A DNA stretch of 43,141 nt from contig JAZQGO010000019.1 of assembly GCA_045540055.1 (NCBI GenBank), positions 1 through 43,141 of the forward strand, read 5' to 3'. Of the stretch, positions 24,998 through 33,218 are shown piece by piece. Position 1 is the first letter of the stretch, and every line of letters begins with the position of its first letter. The DNA comes from SIG565 sp045540055. GTDB lineage: Bacteria > Bacillota > Clostridia > Oscillospirales > Acutalibacteraceae. A program made the translations under genes and the position numbers. Below the pieces are notes generated by a model that did not search any database, was not told the DNA's origin, and saw only the letters and a program-made list of their open reading frames with translations.

Positions 24998-25026
24998 ATT
25001 ATATCATATTACTGCGGTTTTTGCAA
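24998..25026 (-). promoter_or_regulatory. Promoter of the recJ-relA run
   Basis: On the minus strand TTGCAA (25021-25026), 17 bases, TATAAT (24998-25003). The -10 box lies inside a perfect 24-bp palindrome at 24981-25004. Confidence 0.6.
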
Positions 25027-25031
25027 TAAAA

Positions 25032-26633
25032 TTAAAGTCCTTCGTAAAGTGCAATACTATCGGCGATTTTTTTGAAATAGGGTGCACCCGATGTGCCGTT
25101 TTTCTGTTCATCCTCTATAAGAACAGATACTACATATTTTGGATTATCTGCAGGAAAAAATCCGCAAAACCACGAGTTTTGAATCAGTCGCCCACCCTTG
25201 CGCCAGCCCGTCTCGGCGGTGGCCGTCTTTCCTGCGGCGGTGGTAAATTCGGGTTTGGCGGCAGTGCCGGTACCGTTTATCAGAACATCGCCCAGATATT
25301 CCTTAAGAATACCTGCCGTTTGCCCACTCATAGCTCTGGTGGGCGGTGTTGCTTGCGTTTTTTGGATAATTCCGTTTTTAACCACCCCTTCGACTACGCT
25401 CGGCATACTGTAGATACCGCCGTTCGCAATCGCTTCGTAAAGACTTAACACCGATACAGGACTCAGCAGAAGTCTGCCCTGCCCGATTGATAAATTGGCA
25501 AGCGAGGTGGGGCTGTTTTCGAGGTTTTTCAATGTATCTATGCTACCCGAAGCCGTGCTTATTTTACCCATATCAATGGCCGTGCCGAAATTCAGCTTGC
25601 GTGCCATATTATAAATATCCTGCGCACCCAAGAGCGTGCTTATTTTATAAAAAAAAACATTGCAGGACTGACTGATTGCCGTACCTAAATTGACCTTACC
25701 GTGACCGCTTAATTTATGACACTTAAAGGTGTGCTCTGCCACCGAGGTGCTGCCCGTACAGTTGCAGACATACCCCGTATTGCTACCGCTTTCAAGCAAA
25801 GCCGCCGCAACACAGGGCTTAAATGCCGAGCCAACATTATATGCCGATAAAGCACGGTTGACAAGCGGCGAATCTTTTGCCCCCAAATAGTCGCCTATAT
25901 TTGATAAATCAAACCTCGGCATACTTACCATTGCCCTGATTTTGCCCGTACCTACCTCCATAACCACCGCCGCACCACTTGATACATCCTGCATAGCGGT
26001 CTGCGTCAATTTTTGCAACTGAGTGTCAATGGTCAATGCCACGCCCGATGCCGTAACATTTTCGTTATATATAACCTGTGCTTCGTCGCCCAAAAGAAAA
26101 TTACCCAAAGCGTCACTTGGATAAATGACCTCAATTTTTTCATCGCTGTATAGATATTCATCGTACGCCTTTTCAATTCCTGAAACGCCGTGTCGGTCAT
26201 TATCAAGGTGCCCTACAAGGTGCTCACAAGCCGTCTGCGATGAGGTATATTCAGGCACCTTTAAAACAATTATGCCTTCACAATCAATCTCTTGCTCTAA
26301 CTCTACCACCGTCGGTTTATTGGTTCTTAACACCTCTAATGCGGCCTCTAATTCAGCACCTGACAGTGCCGCACTTATGGCAGTTATAGCGCGCGGCGTG
26401 GGTGACACTGCCGCTAAAATTTTAATTTCACTATTGGTTATCGGCACCATATTGCAATCAAATATTGTGCCACGCAGTCGGCCTACATCAAGCGTGTATC
26501 CGTTGCTTACATTCTGCACCCGCTCGATTTTATTGCCTATGATATAAATTCGCCAGAAGCACGCCAATGCTACAACCGTAAAGCACAAAAACACACCGGT
26601 TATTCTTCTTGCTATCACAAAAGTTTTTGGCAT
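25032..26633 (-). CDS. Class B penicillin-binding protein (transpeptidase)
   Basis: 533 residues from the ATG at 26633; a TTG at 26651 would place the AGGCGG ribosome binding site inside the gene. One N-terminal membrane helix (about 12-33), a shortened PBP-dimer region with RGTIFDCN (54-61), then the transpeptidase domain: nucleophile Ser269 in SAFK (269-272), SCN (323-325) and KTA (469-471). KTA replaces the usual KTG. Cysteines 290, 292 and 305 lie in the loop between the first two motifs. It would cross-link peptidoglycan outside the membrane in elongation, division or sporulation; which of these cannot be decided. Last gene after mltG and a U32 peptidase in the thyX run. Confidence 0.88.
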   Translation of the reverse strand: MPKTFVIARRITGVFLCFTVVALACFWRIYIIGNKIERVQNVSNGYTLDVGRLRGTIFDCNMVPITNSEIKILAAVSPTPRAITAISAALSGAELEAALEVLRTNKPTVVELEQEIDCEGIIVLKVPEYTSSQTACEHLVGHLDNDRHGVSGIEKAYDEYLYSDEKIEVIYPSDALGNFLLGDEAQVIYNENVTASGVALTIDTQLQKLTQTAMQDVSSGAAVVMEVGTGKIRAMVSMPRFDLSNIGDYLGAKDSPLVNRALSAYNVGSAFKPCVAAALLESGSNTGYVCNCTGSTSVAEHTFKCHKLSGHGKVNLGTAISQSCNVFFYKISTLLGAQDIYNMARKLNFGTAIDMGKISTASGSIDTLKNLENSPTSLANLSIGQGRLLLSPVSVLSLYEAIANGGIYSMPSVVEGVVKNGIIQKTQATPPTRAMSGQTAGILKEYLGDVLINGTGTAAKPEFTTAAGKTATAETGWRKGGRLIQNSWFCGFFPADNPKYVVSVLIEDEQKNGTSGAPYFKKIADSIALYEGL

Positions 26634-26687
26634 AAAAAAACACCGCCTCAAGTTAAGTATTACCTTAAAGCGATGTTATAAAACATA

Positions 26688-27926
26688 TTAAATTTCTTTA
26701 ATTCTGAGTAATGAGCCCGCCTTTATCTGACGCCCAAACGGTATTTTAACCTTCATCATAGGATGGGGTGCTACTAAAATCTCTTCGCCCTTCTCATTAT
26801 AAAGCGGTTGAGCCTTAACCTCAAACGGAACACTTCCGCTCTCAAGACAATCAAACACCTGACCTGTGAAGAATTTGTTTTTAAGGGTGGCGACAACACA
26901 GCCGTCCTCATAACCGTCTACGACAGCGCCTACGCTGTAATCTCTGACATATCCCGCATTAGCATAGGTTTGTGAGTTTTCGGGTGTGCCGAAATAAAAG
27001 CCCGTTGAGTAGTTCCGGTGACTTATTTTATTGAGCTCTTCACCCACCCATTTTGGCAGCGTCCAGTCACCGTGACAGTTTTTAAGACTATCGAGTGCGC
27101 CACGATATGCATTGGTGACTACCGATACATAATAGTGTGATTTTGCCCTGCCCTCAATTTTTATACTGTCAATACCTGCATCGCACATCTCCTTAAGATG
27201 CTCGGCCATACACAAATCGTTTGCGTTGAGAATGTATGTGCCCTTGTCGGTCTCGGTAATATCAAAATACTGCCCCGGTCGCTTCTCCTCCATTAAGGAA
27301 TAACTCCAGCGGCACGGCTGAGCACAATCACCTCTGTTTGCATCTCTGCCCGTCATATAACTTGAAAGCAGACATCTAGCCGAGAAGGATACACACATAG
27401 CGCCATGCACAAAAGCCTCTATTTCAAGGTCTTTAGGCGTCTTTTCGCGAATTTCGGCAATCTCACGAAGGGATAATTCGCGTGCTAACACAATTCGTTT
27501 AGCACCCATCTCGTAAAATGCGTTGGCGGTTAGGTAATTGACTATACCCGACTGCACCGACACGTGCAGGTCGCACTTCGGTGCGTACTTTTTCACAAGC
27601 CCGATTGTGCCGATATCTGCCGCTATTATAGCGTCTGCCCTAAGGTCGTTTACCATCTGCAAAAACTCGGGCAGGCGGGGTAATTCGTCATTGTGGGGCA
27701 ATACATTGCAGGCGATATGCACCTTTACGCCGTGTGCGTGGGCATACTCTATGCCCTCTTTTAAATCCTGCTCGCCAAAATTCTTGGCGGCGGTACGCAT
27801 GCCGAACTCCTCACCTGCGAGATAAACCGCGTCGGCACCAAAATCGACTGCCGCTTTTAGTCGCACAAGGTCGCCCGCAGGACACAGAAGCTCGGGGATT
27901 TTGTTTTTTTTAGTCGAAGTATTCAT
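26688..27926 (-). CDS. U32 family peptidase / tRNA hydroxylation protein TrhP-like
   Basis: 412 residues. The N-terminal barrel opens with PELLCPAGD (11-19). The U32 signature EAFVHGAMCVSFSARC is followed by the cysteine-containing GDCAQPCRW, together giving the conserved Cys set thought to hold an iron-sulfur cluster. A C-terminal beta domain ends in PFGRQIKAGSLLRIKE. Family members YrrN/YrrO (TrhP) hydroxylate U34 in tRNA and RlhA hydroxylates 23S rRNA; original annotation as collagenase-like peptidase is doubtful. It overlaps the end of mltG by 17 bases. The mltG-U32 pairing is common in Firmicutes. Confidence 0.88.
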   Translation of the reverse strand: MNTSTKKNKIPELLCPAGDLVRLKAAVDFGADAVYLAGEEFGMRTAAKNFGEQDLKEGIEYAHAHGVKVHIACNVLPHNDELPRLPEFLQMVNDLRADAIIAADIGTIGLVKKYAPKCDLHVSVQSGIVNYLTANAFYEMGAKRIVLARELSLREIAEIREKTPKDLEIEAFVHGAMCVSFSARCLLSSYMTGRDANRGDCAQPCRWSYSLMEEKRPGQYFDITETDKGTYILNANDLCMAEHLKEMCDAGIDSIKIEGRAKSHYYVSVVTNAYRGALDSLKNCHGDWTLPKWVGEELNKISHRNYSTGFYFGTPENSQTYANAGYVRDYSVGAVVDGYEDGCVVATLKNKFFTGQVFDCLESGSVPFEVKAQPLYNEKGEEILVAPHPMMKVKIPFGRQIKAGSLLRIKEI

Positions 27927-29112
27927 ATATCCAGTTCTTATCTTTTTGTAGTTTGTTTATGGTTTGCAACTGCTCCTCATAGGTTTCATGATAGTAGAAA
28001 TTACCCTTCGAATCGGTTACAAAATAGAAGTAAGGTGTGTTTTCGGTGGGATAAAGCGCCGCATTTATGGCAGCAATACCGGGTGAACACAGGGGTCCCG
28101 GCGGCAAGCCTTCGATATTGTAGGTGTTATACCTGCCGTCATCGTTTTTAAAGGAGTCTCCGTAATAACAGGTTGGCGATGAGCCAAGGCTCTTAAAAGA
28201 ATCACTCTTTAAGCGGTTATAGAAAACAGCCGCCACGTTGGGCAGTTCTTCGGTGTTTTGACCCGACTCCATTTGAATGATGGAAGCTATTGTCATTATT
28301 TCGTTTACGGTATAGCCCAGCTTTTTAGCGCGTGCACGCATTTTGTCGGTAAAGCGTTTTTCGGTTTCTTCAAGCATACGTCTTACCGCTAAAACGGCAC
28401 ATTCCTTTGAATTATAGGAATACATCTGATAGGTTTCGGGGAATAAATATCCCTCTAAAGCATAGTAGGCATTTTCGCGGTCGGCACTATCAAGAATTTC
28501 ATACTCCTCGCCCACCTCGGTAAGTGCATCATAGAAATCCGCCTTTTCGCATACGCCCGCTTTTTCGAGTATAGTTGCGATACCGGGCACCGTAACCTTT
28601 TTGCCGTTTACGTTTTTAATATAGTCGTTTATACCTGTACCCTCGGGTATAGTTACGGTAACGGTCTCGGCCTTTTGGCCCTCGGTCATAAGAATTTTTG
28701 CAAGCTGTTCATATCCGATAGAGTTACTTACCGAATATACACCGTAGGAATATTTACCGTCATAGCCGTAAAGGCGCGAATATATACGGAATAGGAAGGG
28801 GTTTGTTATTGCACCCGCCTCATCCAAAACCTCGGCTATTTGACGGGTTGACATACCCATCTCAATATCTACGGTAACGTCGCGGCCTCTTCTTGAGCGT
28901 TTACCCAAAATCTCACGTGTAACTGCCAGAGAGGTTGTGATAATTGCCGCAACGCAAAGCACGGCAATGGATGCCAACACCAATTTTCGAATACGCTTTT
29001 CAAGACGTTTTTTGCGGCGTCGCTCTACACGGGCGAGCTCTAATTCATCTAATTCTTCATCATTTACAAGGTTTTCCTCAAATTCAGGTTGCATATTGTT
29101 GTTATCACTCAT
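27910..29112 (-). CDS. mltG: Endolytic murein transglycosylase MltG
   Basis: 400 residues. Acidic and basic cytoplasmic N-terminus (1-43), a single helix about 44-64, a LysM-like subdomain, then the YceG catalytic domain with EGYLFPETY (220-228) and the catalytic Glu282 in ASIIQMESG. The conserved VFYNRL (296-301) and PGLAA-like LCSPGIAAINAAL segments are present. Cleaves nascent glycan strands at the membrane and sets their length. GGAGG precedes the ATG. It lies between the DJ-1 family gene and the U32 gene in the thyX-to-PBP run, which also encodes a PBP, fitting a wall role. Confidence 0.94.
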   Translation of the reverse strand: MSDNNNMQPEFEENLVNDEELDELELARVERRRKKRLEKRIRKLVLASIAVLCVAAIITTSLAVTREILGKRSRRGRDVTVDIEMGMSTRQIAEVLDEAGAITNPFLFRIYSRLYGYDGKYSYGVYSVSNSIGYEQLAKILMTEGQKAETVTVTIPEGTGINDYIKNVNGKKVTVPGIATILEKAGVCEKADFYDALTEVGEEYEILDSADRENAYYALEGYLFPETYQMYSYNSKECAVLAVRRMLEETEKRFTDKMRARAKKLGYTVNEIMTIASIIQMESGQNTEELPNVAAVFYNRLKSDSFKSLGSSPTCYYGDSFKNDDGRYNTYNIEGLPPGPLCSPGIAAINAALYPTENTPYFYFVTDSKGNFYYHETYEEQLQTINKLQKDKNWIYEYFD

Positions 29113-29123
29113 AACTTACCCTC

Positions 29124-29666
29124 CTATCTATATTTAATAGCCTTTTTAATTTTTTCTGAAACGCCTCGGTCTGACGTTAGGTATGCAACAATTTCGAGTG
29201 CAAAATCATTTGCAACACCTGCACCGCAGGCGGTAATTACGCCCTCGTCAACACATACCGAGTCGGCAATAAAGTCAGCACCGATAAGTGCGTTTTCGAA
29301 GCCATCATAACAGCTCGCCTTTTTACCCTTTAGAAGTCCTAAATGGCCTAAAATAGAGGGTGCGGCACAAATTGCCGCAAGCAAAATGCCCTTATCGGCG
29401 GCATATTTTACGGCGTTTATAACGCGCTCATCCTTTTCGAGATTGGTTGTACCCGGCATACCACCCGGCAAAACCACTGCCGACATTTTATCCATATCCA
29501 AATCATTTATATCTATATCGGCCTTGACCGCTATATCGTGTGCACCTATTACGGTACGGCCCGTAACGCCGACAGTTTTACAGTCAATACCCGCACGACG
29601 TATTATATCGACGGTGGCAAGGGCTTCAATCTCTTCAAAGCCGTCTGCTAAAAAAACATAAACCAT
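29124..29666 (-). CDS. DJ-1/PfpI family protein (YajL/ThiJ-like)
   Basis: 180 residues, the standard length of the DJ-1 superfamily. The nucleophilic-elbow cysteine is Cys100 in AAICAAPSIL. The assisting glutamate is in ADGFEEIEA (7-15), and VVLPGGMPG (64-72) forms the oxyanion side. Members are variously described as deglycases, chaperones or peroxide-responsive proteins; activity of this copy is not predictable. It follows tmk after 11 bases and precedes mltG by 11 bases in a co-directional run. Confidence 0.88.
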   Translation of the reverse strand: MVYVFLADGFEEIEALATVDIIRRAGIDCKTVGVTGRTVIGAHDIAVKADIDINDLDMDKMSAVVLPGGMPGTTNLEKDERVINAVKYAADKGILLAAICAAPSILGHLGLLKGKKASCYDGFENALIGADFIADSVCVDEGVITACGAGVANDFALEIVAYLTSDRGVSEKIKKAIKYR

Positions 29667-29677
29667 ACTTTTCTCCG

Positions 29678-30352
29678 TTAAAAGAGTGTTTTTACTTTAT
29701 TTTTAATATCCTCGGCAATATCCTCTATTGTGCGAGGCTCGCCGTCACACGCACATGACACTATCTGCCAATGTGAGAACTCGGCGGTAAAAAGTGCCGC
29801 TTTTCTACAATGCTCTAAATAATCAACGTCTCGCTCGTGGATATCCTTCTTTTCATTATCGCCGCTATAACGCTTTGAAAGCAGCTTTTGCGATACGTCG
29901 GTCGGCATATCGAGAAAAATCACCATATCGGGCTTGGGTATACCGATTTTTTCGTATTCAAACTCATATAGCCACGATAAAAAGGCTTCCCACCTTTGAG
30001 GGTCTAATTTTGATGCCTGATGCACTGCATTCGATGTGGTATATCTGCCTGCAACGACGGTGCCGCCGTTATCATAAAATTCGCCCCAATCGGTCTTGTA
30101 CGATGCAAAGCGGTCAACGGCATAAAAGGTTGAGGCGGCATACGCGTTTACGGCATCAGGCTTTGAACCGAACTCGCCCGAAAGATACATTTTAACGAGT
30201 GCGCTTGAGTCACTGTCATAATTAGGGAAAGATACGGTGCGACACTCAATGCCAAGCTCACTAAGTCTTTTCGGTAAAAGCTCGAGTTGTGTTGACTTAC
30301 CGCTACCATCAAGACCTTCAATTACAATAAGTTTGCCCATTTTTTGACACAT
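29678..30352 (-). CDS. tmk: Thymidylate kinase
   Basis: 224 residues from the ATG at 30352, which lies two bases after the thyX stop and has GGAAAG before it. An ATG at 30340 (MGKLIVIEG) lacks a ribosome binding site but would also give a normal protein. P-loop GLDGSGKST, the SFPNYDS loop, the DRF motif in VDRFASY, AGRYTTSN, and a lid region with SKRYSGDNEKKDIHE. Phosphorylates dTMP to dTDP. It is somewhat longer than the usual 205-213 residues because of the lid region. Coupling to thyX places two successive steps of dTTP synthesis side by side. Confidence 0.9.
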   Translation of the reverse strand: MCQKMGKLIVIEGLDGSGKSTQLELLPKRLSELGIECRTVSFPNYDSDSSALVKMYLSGEFGSKPDAVNAYAASTFYAVDRFASYKTDWGEFYDNGGTVVAGRYTTSNAVHQASKLDPQRWEAFLSWLYEFEYEKIGIPKPDMVIFLDMPTDVSQKLLSKRYSGDNEKKDIHERDVDYLEHCRKAALFTAEFSHWQIVSCACDGEPRTIEDIAEDIKNKVKTLF

Positions 30353-30354
30353 TC

Positions 30355-31116
30355 TCACTTTCCGAGATATTTGTTTCTGATTTCTTTAGCCATACCGCAG
30401 GACATTTTGCCCTCGGGACAACCACCTGCAACACAGGGCGGGCCTGCTTTTTTGAATATTTCGGGTGCTACGTCCTTAACGAGTGAGAGCATCTGATTTG
30501 CTACATCCTGTATCTCCCACTGAGCACGATTGCAGCAGCGGTGGCGGAAGAAGTTAAGCAGACTTCGGCAGTTCATAGTAAGAATCATCTTGGTTTCGCA
30601 GGCATTGGGAAGCACAAATCTTGCATCCTCTATTGCCTTTTTCTCAGCCATACGTTCGGCAGTTTTTTCGTCCTTACCGGCATCCAAAAATGCTTTTTTG
30701 TGCTTAGCCTTTAAAATAGCGGTTATTTCGTCATAACGGCGCTGGTCCTCTGCCATTGCCTCTTTAAAAATAGCTTCGGCTTCGGGTACCTCCGCTATTT
30801 CGGGCGGGGTAACAAACTCAAAGCTTTTTTCGGCAACGTAGCGTTGACTCTGCACCGAGAATGATGCCATACGATGACGTGTTATCTGCGCTAAAAGTGC
30901 GCGCGAAACACCCTCAATACCAAAGGTAAAGCTTACATGTTCAATAGGACTCTCGTGTCCTATCTCCGACAGCATTTCAACAAATGAAGTTACCTTCTCA
31001 TCGGTAAGTCCCTGATGTACCGTCTCGATTGTAGAGGGGCTATAACAAAGTTTCGCGGCGCACGCAATTGTACGCTCGGGGTCAGGGGTATGAGCTATTA
31101 AGGTTACCTTAGCCAT
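30355..31116 (-). CDS. thyX: FAD-dependent thymidylate synthase ThyX
   Basis: 253 residues from the ATG at 31116, which has AAGGAG 8 bases ahead. Methylates dUMP to dTMP using methylene-tetrahydrofolate and reduced flavin. The ThyX motif RHRMASFSVQS (80-90) fits RHRx7S exactly, and SPIEH (56-60) supplies flavin contacts. The C-terminal cysteines in RHRCCNRAQWE and GPPCVAGGCPEGKMSC are typical of this longer Clostridia form. No classical thyA is in the window. It is the first gene of the thyX-tmk-DJ-1-mltG-U32-PBP run. Confidence 0.96.
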   Translation of the reverse strand: MAKVTLIAHTPDPERTIACAAKLCYSPSTIETVHQGLTDEKVTSFVEMLSEIGHESPIEHVSFTFGIEGVSRALLAQITRHRMASFSVQSQRYVAEKSFEFVTPPEIAEVPEAEAIFKEAMAEDQRRYDEITAILKAKHKKAFLDAGKDEKTAERMAEKKAIEDARFVLPNACETKMILTMNCRSLLNFFRHRCCNRAQWEIQDVANQMLSLVKDVAPEIFKKAGPPCVAGGCPEGKMSCGMAKEIRNKYLGK

Positions 31117-31149
31117 AAAAAGCACTCCTTAAAAATTCTTATTCATCTT

Positions 31150-31178
31150 ATTATATCAAACAATATATATTGATTCAA
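31150..31178 (-). promoter_or_regulatory. Promoter of the thyX run
   Basis: On the minus strand TTGAAT (31173-31178), 17 bases, TATAAT (31150-31155): the same hexamers and spacing as the lon promoter. Confidence 0.6.
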
Positions 31179-31247
31179 TAAAAAAATTTGCAATAAAGTT
31201 ATAATTTTTTAAAAAAAAGTCTTTTTTCGCCATAAAAAATGTGGTAT

Positions 31248-31253
31248 TATAAT
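31248..31253 (+). promoter_or_regulatory. Possible -10 box of the PRPP synthetase gene
   Basis: TATAAT at 31248-31253 lies 29 bases before the ATG at 31283, with GGGGGT as ribosome binding site in between. The -35 region is T-rich without a good match. Confidence 0.35.
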
Positions 31254-31282
31254 ATTGTTAAAATTTTCTGGGGGTATTAAAC

Positions 31283-32413
31283 ATGGCATCTGTCGATTTT
31301 AAACACACACCGCACGGTGATTTAGCCATCATCAGCATGCGCGGCTGTGAAGACATTTCAGCAAAGGTTGACTATTATTTGAAGCAATGGCGCAACGCCG
31401 ACGACGACCAAACATTTGTAATTCCTGCAAACTGTCCTCGTTTTGGCTCAGGTGAGGCAAAGGGCGTGCTTGAGCATACTGCACGTGGCCTCGACGCATT
31501 TATCATTTGCGACTGCTTCAACCACGGTGTAACCTACAAAATGTACGGACAAACCGTACCTATGAGTCCTGACGACCACTATCAAGATTTAAAGCGTATT
31601 ATTGCGGCATTCGGCGGTAAGGCAAGCCGTATCACCGTTATTATGCCCATGCTTTATGAGGGCAGACAGCACCGTCGCACAAAGCGTGAATCGCTTGACT
31701 GTGCAATGGCACTGCAAGAGCTCGTTTCAATGGGTGTTAAGAACATCATCACCTTTGATGCTCACGACCCGCGTGTTCAAAACGCTATTCCGCTTGATGG
31801 CTTTGATAACGTACAGGCCGCATATCAGATGATTAAGGCTTTACTCAAAAGCGTTCCCGATATTAAGCTTGACCGCGAGCACACTATGATTGTGTCCCCT
31901 GATGAAGGCGGTATGGGCAGATGCATTTACTACTCATCGGTGCTTGGTCTTGAGCTCGGTATGTTCTACAAGCGCCGCAACTATTCGGTAATCGTTAACG
32001 GCAAAAACCCGATTGAAGCTCACGAATTTCTCGGTACCGACGTTAAGGGCAAGGACCTAATTCTTGTTGATGATATGATTTCATCGGGCGAATCAATGCT
32101 TGATATTGCCGAAAGGCTTAAAAAGCGCGGCGCAAACCGCATATTCATCTTCTCAACCTTTGGTCTTTTTGTTGAGGGCTATGAGAAATTTGATGAGTAC
32201 TATGAGAACGGCTACATAGATAAGATTTTCACAACCAACCTTATCTACAACGAGGAAGAATTACTTTCTAAGCCCTGGTATTGCAACGTAAATATGGCAA
32301 AATATATTGCATTGTTAGTGGATACCCTCAATTACGATAACTCTATAAGCGGTCTTTTAAATCCTGCTGATAAAATTAAGAATATCGTTGCAGAGTATAA
32401 CAAAAATAAATAA
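31283..32413 (+). CDS. Ribose-phosphate pyrophosphokinase, long Clostridia-type
   Basis: 376 residues, about 60 longer than the usual 310-320. It should make PRPP from ribose 5-phosphate and ATP for nucleotide, NAD, histidine and tryptophan synthesis. Two phosphoribosyltransferase-type halves are seen. The catalytic flexible loop is around RQHRRTKRES (128-137) with the following TFDAHDPRVQNAIP (157-170). The PRPP-binding loop LILVDDMISSGES (259-271) replaces the usual DDMIDTAGT. Relative to classical Prs the ends are extended and several motifs differ, so it may be a paralogue rather than the main enzyme. Monocistronic: own start region and a strong terminator. Confidence 0.85.
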   Translation: MASVDFKHTPHGDLAIISMRGCEDISAKVDYYLKQWRNADDDQTFVIPANCPRFGSGEAKGVLEHTARGLDAFIICDCFNHGVTYKMYGQTVPMSPDDHYQDLKRIIAAFGGKASRITVIMPMLYEGRQHRRTKRESLDCAMALQELVSMGVKNIITFDAHDPRVQNAIPLDGFDNVQAAYQMIKALLKSVPDIKLDREHTMIVSPDEGGMGRCIYYSSVLGLELGMFYKRRNYSVIVNGKNPIEAHEFLGTDVKGKDLILVDDMISSGESMLDIAERLKKRGANRIFIFSTFGLFVEGYEKFDEYYENGYIDKIFTTNLIYNEEELLSKPWYCNVNMAKYIALLVDTLNYDNSISGLLNPADKIKNIVAEYNKNK

Positions 32414-32423
32414 GCTGTAAAAT

Positions 32424-32460
32424 AAAATCCCGACTCGAGTGAGTCGGGATTTTTTATTTT
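32424..32460 (+). terminator. Terminator of the PRPP synthetase gene
   Basis: A 13-bp perfect stem, 32424-32436 pairing with 32441-32453 (core TCCCGACTC), has loop GAGT followed by a T-rich tail. Confidence 0.92.
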
Positions 32461-32487
32461 GTACCATTTGTGTTTGCTTGATATCGT

Positions 32488-32691
32488 TTATTCCTCTATC
32501 ATCTCAAATAAATCATTGGGACTGCAATCAAGCAACAAACATAAAGTTTCTATATTTTCATAGCGTATAGATTTTGTTTGATTGTTTATCATTTTATTGA
32601 AATTTTGATAACTCATTCCTAATTGTTTATATAACCAATATTTCGTCTTACCGTTTTTCTCGAGTAGTTCTTTTACTTTTAATTTAATAAT
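32488..32691 (-). CDS. Small XRE/Cro-type helix-turn-helix protein with apparent ATT start
   Basis: An open frame of 67 codons reads (start)IKLKVKELLEKNGKTK, then YWLYKQLGMSYQNFNKMIN, and ends LDCSPNDLFEMIEE. This is a complete Cro/C1-type HTH of the compact HTH_26 kind: helix 2 around YWLYKQLG, recognition helix SYQNFNKMIN, and the family-typical SIRYENIETLCLLLDCSPNDLF end. There is no in-frame ATG, GTG or TTG before the conserved part. An ATT at 32691 lies 8 bases after AAGGA (32700-32704), and homologues commonly begin M(I)KLKVKELL at this point. It is either translated from a rare ATT start or has lost its start. It sits 26 bases downstream of dut on the same strand. Confidence 0.65.
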   Translation of the reverse strand: MIKLKVKELLEKNGKTKYWLYKQLGMSYQNFNKMINNQTKSIRYENIETLCLLLDCSPNDLFEMIEE

Positions 32692-32717
32692 AAGATATTT
32701 CCTTACAACTGTTATCC

Positions 32718-33155
32718 TTAGTTCGTCCCTGTTGAGCCGAAGCCGCCTGCGCCACGCAAGGTATCATCAAGCTCGTCGGCTAATATGAAATTAACTGTAA
32801 GATAGGGCGCAATTACCATCTGGGCGATGCGCTCGCCATCGGCTATTGTTTGAGCTTCATCCGAATGATTATGGAGTGCGACCATAATTTCGCCGCGATA
32901 ATCGGAATCGACAACGCCCACCTTGTTTGCGGGGGCAAGACCGCGTTTTAAAGCAATACCGCTTCTCGCATAAATAAAGCCTGCATAGCCATCGGGAATT
33001 TCGAGTGCGACACCCGTATGCACAAGCACCGTTTTACCCGCCTCGATAGTTATCTCCTTGCCCTCGCAGGCGTATAGGTCGGCACCTGCTGCCGAGGATG
33101 AGCCGTAGGTTGGTATTATAGCATTTTCATTAAATTTTTTTATCTTAACGTCCAT
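32718..33155 (-). CDS. dut: dUTP diphosphatase
   Basis: 145 residues, trimeric dUTPase. All five motifs are readable: 1 GAAGADLYA (18-26), 2 ARSGIAL (63-69 region), 3 GVVDSDYRGEI (about 79-89) with the substrate-binding Asp and Tyr, 4 GERIAQMVI, and 5 RGAGGFGSTG at the C-terminus. Converts dUTP to dUMP, feeding ThyX and keeping uracil out of DNA. AAGGGGA precedes the ATG. A small HTH gene follows directly. No promoter is clear in the 63 bases between yitT and dut. Confidence 0.97.
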   Translation of the reverse strand: MDVKIKKFNENAIIPTYGSSSAAGADLYACEGKEITIEAGKTVLVHTGVALEIPDGYAGFIYARSGIALKRGLAPANKVGVVDSDYRGEIMVALHNHSDEAQTIADGERIAQMVIAPYLTVNFILADELDDTLRGAGGFGSTGTN

Positions 33156-33218
33156 TATAAATCGTCCCCTTCTTCTGTTCTATTTTAGTTTAGCAGAAAA
33201 AAACAGAAAAGACAACCA

